Assembly (NCBI GenBank): GCA_035651115.1
Contig: DASRGL010000060.1
Coordinates: 1-17,061 of the forward strand
Direction of reading: 5' to 3'
Source: DASRGL01 sp035651115
GTDB taxonomy: Bacteria > Armatimonadota > Chthonomonadetes > Chthonomonadales > Chthonomonadaceae
Length of the DNA stretch: 17,061 nt
This document shows positions 14,475 to 17,061 of this stretch, one piece after another (within the stretch, counting starts at the first letter, position 1; each line of letters starts with the position of its first letter). The notes below the pieces were generated by a model that made no database searches, was not told where the DNA came from, and saw nothing but the letters and a program-made list of their open reading frames with translations. Both the position numbers and the translations under genes were made by a program.

Positions 14475-17061
14475 CCTATCCGCCGGTCGGGATCGCCGAA
14501 GTAGAGCAGGCCGGGGCAGACCGGCAGGCGCGGCATCGGCGGGAGTATCTGCCTGACGGTACTCAGAACCTCTCCGTTGAGATTTTTCAGTTGCCAGGTG
14601 TGGAAGCGCAGCGCGCGCTGCTGCCGCAGGGCTTGCGCGGCGCCGGATTCGCCGTCCAGCGTGGCGTCGGCGGGATTTAGATAGGGCATCGCCAGCGCGG
14701 GATCGTAGATGAACCGCAGGCCGCGCGCGATCCCGACGCCGTTGTAGCTTTTTTCCGCATCGGTGCGAATATCCATGTCGCGGTCTTCGCCGGGAACGTA
14801 GCCGTAATCCATGCCGGTCACATTCGGGCCGGGATCATGGCCTTTCAGATGATCGTCGGGAATGGCAATGCCGGACGAACCGTGCTGCGCGGGAATATAG
14901 CCCCACCGCGCCATCCACGCCTTCTGATCGCCCGCAGACGCCGCGTAGTTCTCGGCGACCGCGCCGTAGATCGTGATGCGGACATCCACCGGGTCATTGT
15001 AGAAGGGGAAGATGTCTTTTGCCTGCTTCTCTTCCGGGCTATCCTGCAGGTTGCCGCTCACCGGGTCTATCCGGTACGAGGGCCGCCTGTTATTATTCGC
15101 GACATAAGCCTGCGCGGTATCCGCCGGGTTCGGATTCAGCGGATAGCCCGGAATGACGAAGAACGAGTTGTTCTGCGCATAGAGCAGCGCCTCGATGCGA
15201 ATATCCATCGGGGCCACCATCGCGCTGCCGAGCAGGTAGTCGGTCGCGCCCGCAAAGCTTACGCCCTGCAATGTCTGCACCGTCTGGTCTGGCTGGAACC
15301 GGAACAGGTTCGGGAGGCCCGGAGCCGCAATCGAGGCAAAGTTGCCCACGCTCACGCCGTTATTCGTTCCCCGAAGCGGGAAGGCGCGTCCCTCGAAACT
15401 CGGAAAGAGCGAGTTATCGTCCGCGAGGAATGTATTGGTGTTCGGATCGAACTTCTGGCCGAGGATATAGGTTCCCGGCGACGCGCCCAGGATATTGAAC
15501 TGATAGAGCGGATTAAGTCCGGCATCGAGAGTCTGGGCCGGGTTTATCAGCAGGTTCAGGTACGACGGACCGGGATACTCCGACGCATGGCGCAGCAGGA
15601 AGAAGAACGGACTGGGCTGCCCACCGGTCGTATAGGTTGCATCCGAGTACGGCACGCCGAAAGACCAGCTCATGTCGAAGGTCGGGCGGGAGAGGCCGAT
15701 AGCGACATCGTAGGCGTCAATGTCGCCGGGAACGCGGGTCCAGACGTTCGTCTGGTTCTCCGGCGTCATGAACATCGTCGTGTTGACGCAGACATAGTCG
15801 TTCGCCAGGATCGCGCAGGTGGAGGCTCGCTCCAGATGCTGGACATTGTCGCTGCCCTTGTAGCCGTCGCCCTTGACGACGTTCCCCTCGATATAGGCCG
15901 TGCCGCCGGAAACGATGGTCAGGTGAACGCGGCCCATCCGCAGCGTCGTGCCGCCGCCGCTCGCATCGGTCACGACGCCGTAAGCGCCCTTGACCCGCAC
16001 GTTGCCTTCCGCCATGAGGACCAGGTTGACGCCGTAGGACTGCTTATCGCCGAACGGCCGGTTGGCCCCGGTCGGATCGCTGGCGTCCGGTTCGTCGCCG
16101 TCACGATCCAGATGCGGCAGTGGGTACGGCGTGCCGTCCGGCAGCACGTAGTTGTCCCGATCCAGGTCGGAAAGCGGAATCTCGATGACCTTGCCGCCCA
16201 GCGCCGTGATCGGCGTGCCGTCCGGCTTGCGGAACGAGCGGTCATCGCTGCGGGTGAGGCGGATGCGGTCGCCGAGCAGTTCGATCAGCACACCCGGCGG
16301 GCGATAGAACGGCCCCTGCCAGTAGCCCTGCGCAAACTGCGCGTTCGGGTTCAGCCAGTCGGCGCGCAGCGAATAGCCGCCCGAAATGCCGGGCCGCGAG
16401 GTCTCTTCCTGCTGGTCGCCGAAGTTGTCAATATAGATTCCGCGCCCCCAGCCGTACCAGCCGGTGTTGTAACGCTGATTGTTCTTATTGAACCACTGGC
16501 CGGAATCGCGAGTCAGCGCGCGATAGCGCAGAACCCCGGTTCCATCCGTCTTCGTCTCCAGGATCGGCGGAAGCAGCGTCGGAATGCCGTTGGGGAACCC
16601 GAAGGGATCGCTCTGGCTGCTGCCGTCGCGCACGTAGCCCTGGTTGGTAGTGCGGTTCTTGTCGTCGCTGGGAAGCACCTGCCTGGTCACGTCTATCGTC
16701 GGCGGATTCGGAATCTGGTTGACAAAGACCTGATCGGACTTGTTGGCCGCGTCCGGCGTCTCGATCTTGATCTTGCCGGTCGTCTGGATGCCTTCGATAG
16801 GGCGGGCCGGACTGAAATAGAAGTTGAGCGGCCCGGCGAGTTTCAGATCGCCGTTGCTGCGGATGCCGCCGCCGAACAGGATATATTTGCCGTCCGCGCT
16901 CTTGCCGTCCGTGCGCTCTCCGATGGTAGGATCGCCGAGCGCCATCGCCAGAGGCGGGCCGAGAGCGGGAACGCCGACAAAGTTCTCCACGTTCAGTTTA
17001 TCTTTGTTGGTGAAGAAGCGGAGGTAGTCCGTCAGGCCGATCTGCATATAGCCGAGGGCTT
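14468..17061 (-). CDS. Large PilX/DUF4900-like pilus-assembly or surface protein (N-terminus off window)
   Basis: The frame is open from the window edge (…ALGYMQIGLTDYL) to TAA at 14468, 864 residues; the ATG at 17047 is internal to the open frame and has no RBS visible, so the true start is probably outside. Residue numbers below count from that ATG. Features typical of the large pilin-assembly proteins of this type are IRSNGDLKLAGPLNFYF (62-78); LVLMAEGNVRVKGAYG (343-357); HLTIVSGGTAYIEGNVVKGD (375-394); CAILANDYVCVNTTMF (411-426); MDIRIEALLYAQNNSFFVIP (614-633); VRITIYGAVAENYA (689-702); and GLRFIYDPAL (776-785). These resemble the beta-helix-like, gene-product-on-fibre region after the pilin helix in PilX/DUF4900 proteins. 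The N-terminal prepilin signal, which would prove it, is not in the window. An Asp loop LDRDGDEPDASDP (313-325) may bind metal. The stop codon and last residues lie in the edge of an inverted repeat, so the native C-terminus may have been trimmed slightly. It is likely the upstream partner of the two giant propeller proteins. Confidence 0.7.
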   Translation of the reverse strand, partial: ALGYMQIGLTDYLRFFTNKDKLNVENFVGVPALGPPLAMALGDPTIGERTDGKSADGKYILFGGGIRSNGDLKLAGPLNFYFSPARPIEGIQTTGKIKIETPDAANKSDQVFVNQIPNPPTIDVTRQVLPSDDKNRTTNQGYVRDGSSQSDPFGFPNGIPTLLPPILETKTDGTGVLRYRALTRDSGQWFNKNNQRYNTGWYGWGRGIYIDNFGDQQEETSRPGISGGYSLRADWLNPNAQFAQGYWQGPFYRPPGVLIELLGDRIRLTRSDDRSFRKPDGTPITALGGKVIEIPLSDLDRDNYVLPDGTPYPLPHLDRDGDEPDASDPTGANRPFGDKQSYGVNLVLMAEGNVRVKGAYGVVTDASGGGTTLRMGRVHLTIVSGGTAYIEGNVVKGDGYKGSDNVQHLERASTCAILANDYVCVNTTMFMTPENQTNVWTRVPGDIDAYDVAIGLSRPTFDMSWSFGVPYSDATYTTGGQPSPFFFLLRHASEYPGPSYLNLLINPAQTLDAGLNPLYQFNILGASPGTYILGQKFDPNTNTFLADDNSLFPSFEGRAFPLRGTNNGVSVGNFASIAAPGLPNLFRFQPDQTVQTLQGVSFAGATDYLLGSAMVAPMDIRIEALLYAQNNSFFVIPGYPLNPNPADTAQAYVANNNRRPSYRIDPVSGNLQDSPEEKQAKDIFPFYNDPVDVRITIYGAVAENYAASAGDQKAWMARWGYIPAQHGSSGIAIPDDHLKGHDPGPNVTGMDYGYVPGEDRDMDIRTDAEKSYNGVGIARGLRFIYDPALAMPYLNPADATLDGESGAAQALRQQRALRFHTWQLKNLNGEVLSTVRQILPPMPRLPVCPGLLYFGDPDRRIGT

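Noticed and set aside
13850..14490. Target-site duplication around the DUF559 cassette
   Set aside because: Bases just outside the two repeats (TTGA on one side, CCTA on the other) do not match, so no duplication can be claimed.
1..17061. CRISPR array, tRNA or rRNA genes
   Set aside because: No regularly spaced direct repeats and no tRNA/rRNA-like conserved segments were seen; the repeats present are palindromes of differing families.

Overview
The window is GC-rich bacterial DNA. All supportable genes lie on the minus strand, so transcription runs from high to low coordinates: a pilin-assembly-like protein (partial), then a DUF559 endonuclease-like gene in a repeat-bounded cassette, then two giant secreted beta-propeller proteins, then an FAD oxidoreductase (partial). 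Very large secreted proteins mixing PQQ-like propeller blades, NHL-like blades and Fn3/Ig-like modules, together with intergenic C/G-rich palindromes, suggest Armatimonadota or a similarly poorly sampled environmental phylum. This is an impression from architecture only; there is no rRNA or ribosomal-protein gene to place the organism.

Layout. 17061-14468: C-terminal 864 residues of a large protein resembling PilX/DUF4900-type pilus-associated proteins. 14474-13865: a ~610 bp cassette bounded by two ~58 bp imperfect inverted repeats and carrying a DUF559 (Vsr-like, PD-(D/E)XK) gene with a one-base frameshift. 13850-8988: a 1620-residue secreted protein with a glutamine-amidotransferase/DUF4159-like N-terminal region, PQQ-like blades and NHL-like blades. 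8987-8680: a 308 bp gap with a multi-hairpin repeat and half of a G/C-rich palindrome. 8679-949: a 2576-residue secreted protein with a PQQ-like propeller, Ig-like regions and repeated 'LWVFWTS...LYY' modules. 948-822: two palindromes in tandem, one with a T-run that makes it terminator-like. 821-1: a PYROXD2/phytoene-desaturase-like flavoprotein running off the window, with a fragment of the same palindrome family inside its reading frame at the window edge.

How it may work together. The three large proteins are co-oriented and look secreted. By analogy with PilX (pilin-like) and PilY1 (propeller-bearing tip protein) they may be components of one surface or pilus-like apparatus; this is inference from architecture. 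The most unusual feature is the repeat biology. Every intergenic gap holds at least one palindromic repeat. Two palindromes end within 0-2 bases of a Shine-Dalgarno sequence. One repeat supplies the stop codon of the gene upstream, and a pair of repeats in inverted orientation encloses an endonuclease-like gene. That last arrangement looks like a small REP/RAYT-like or TIR-like mobile unit using a DUF559 nuclease.
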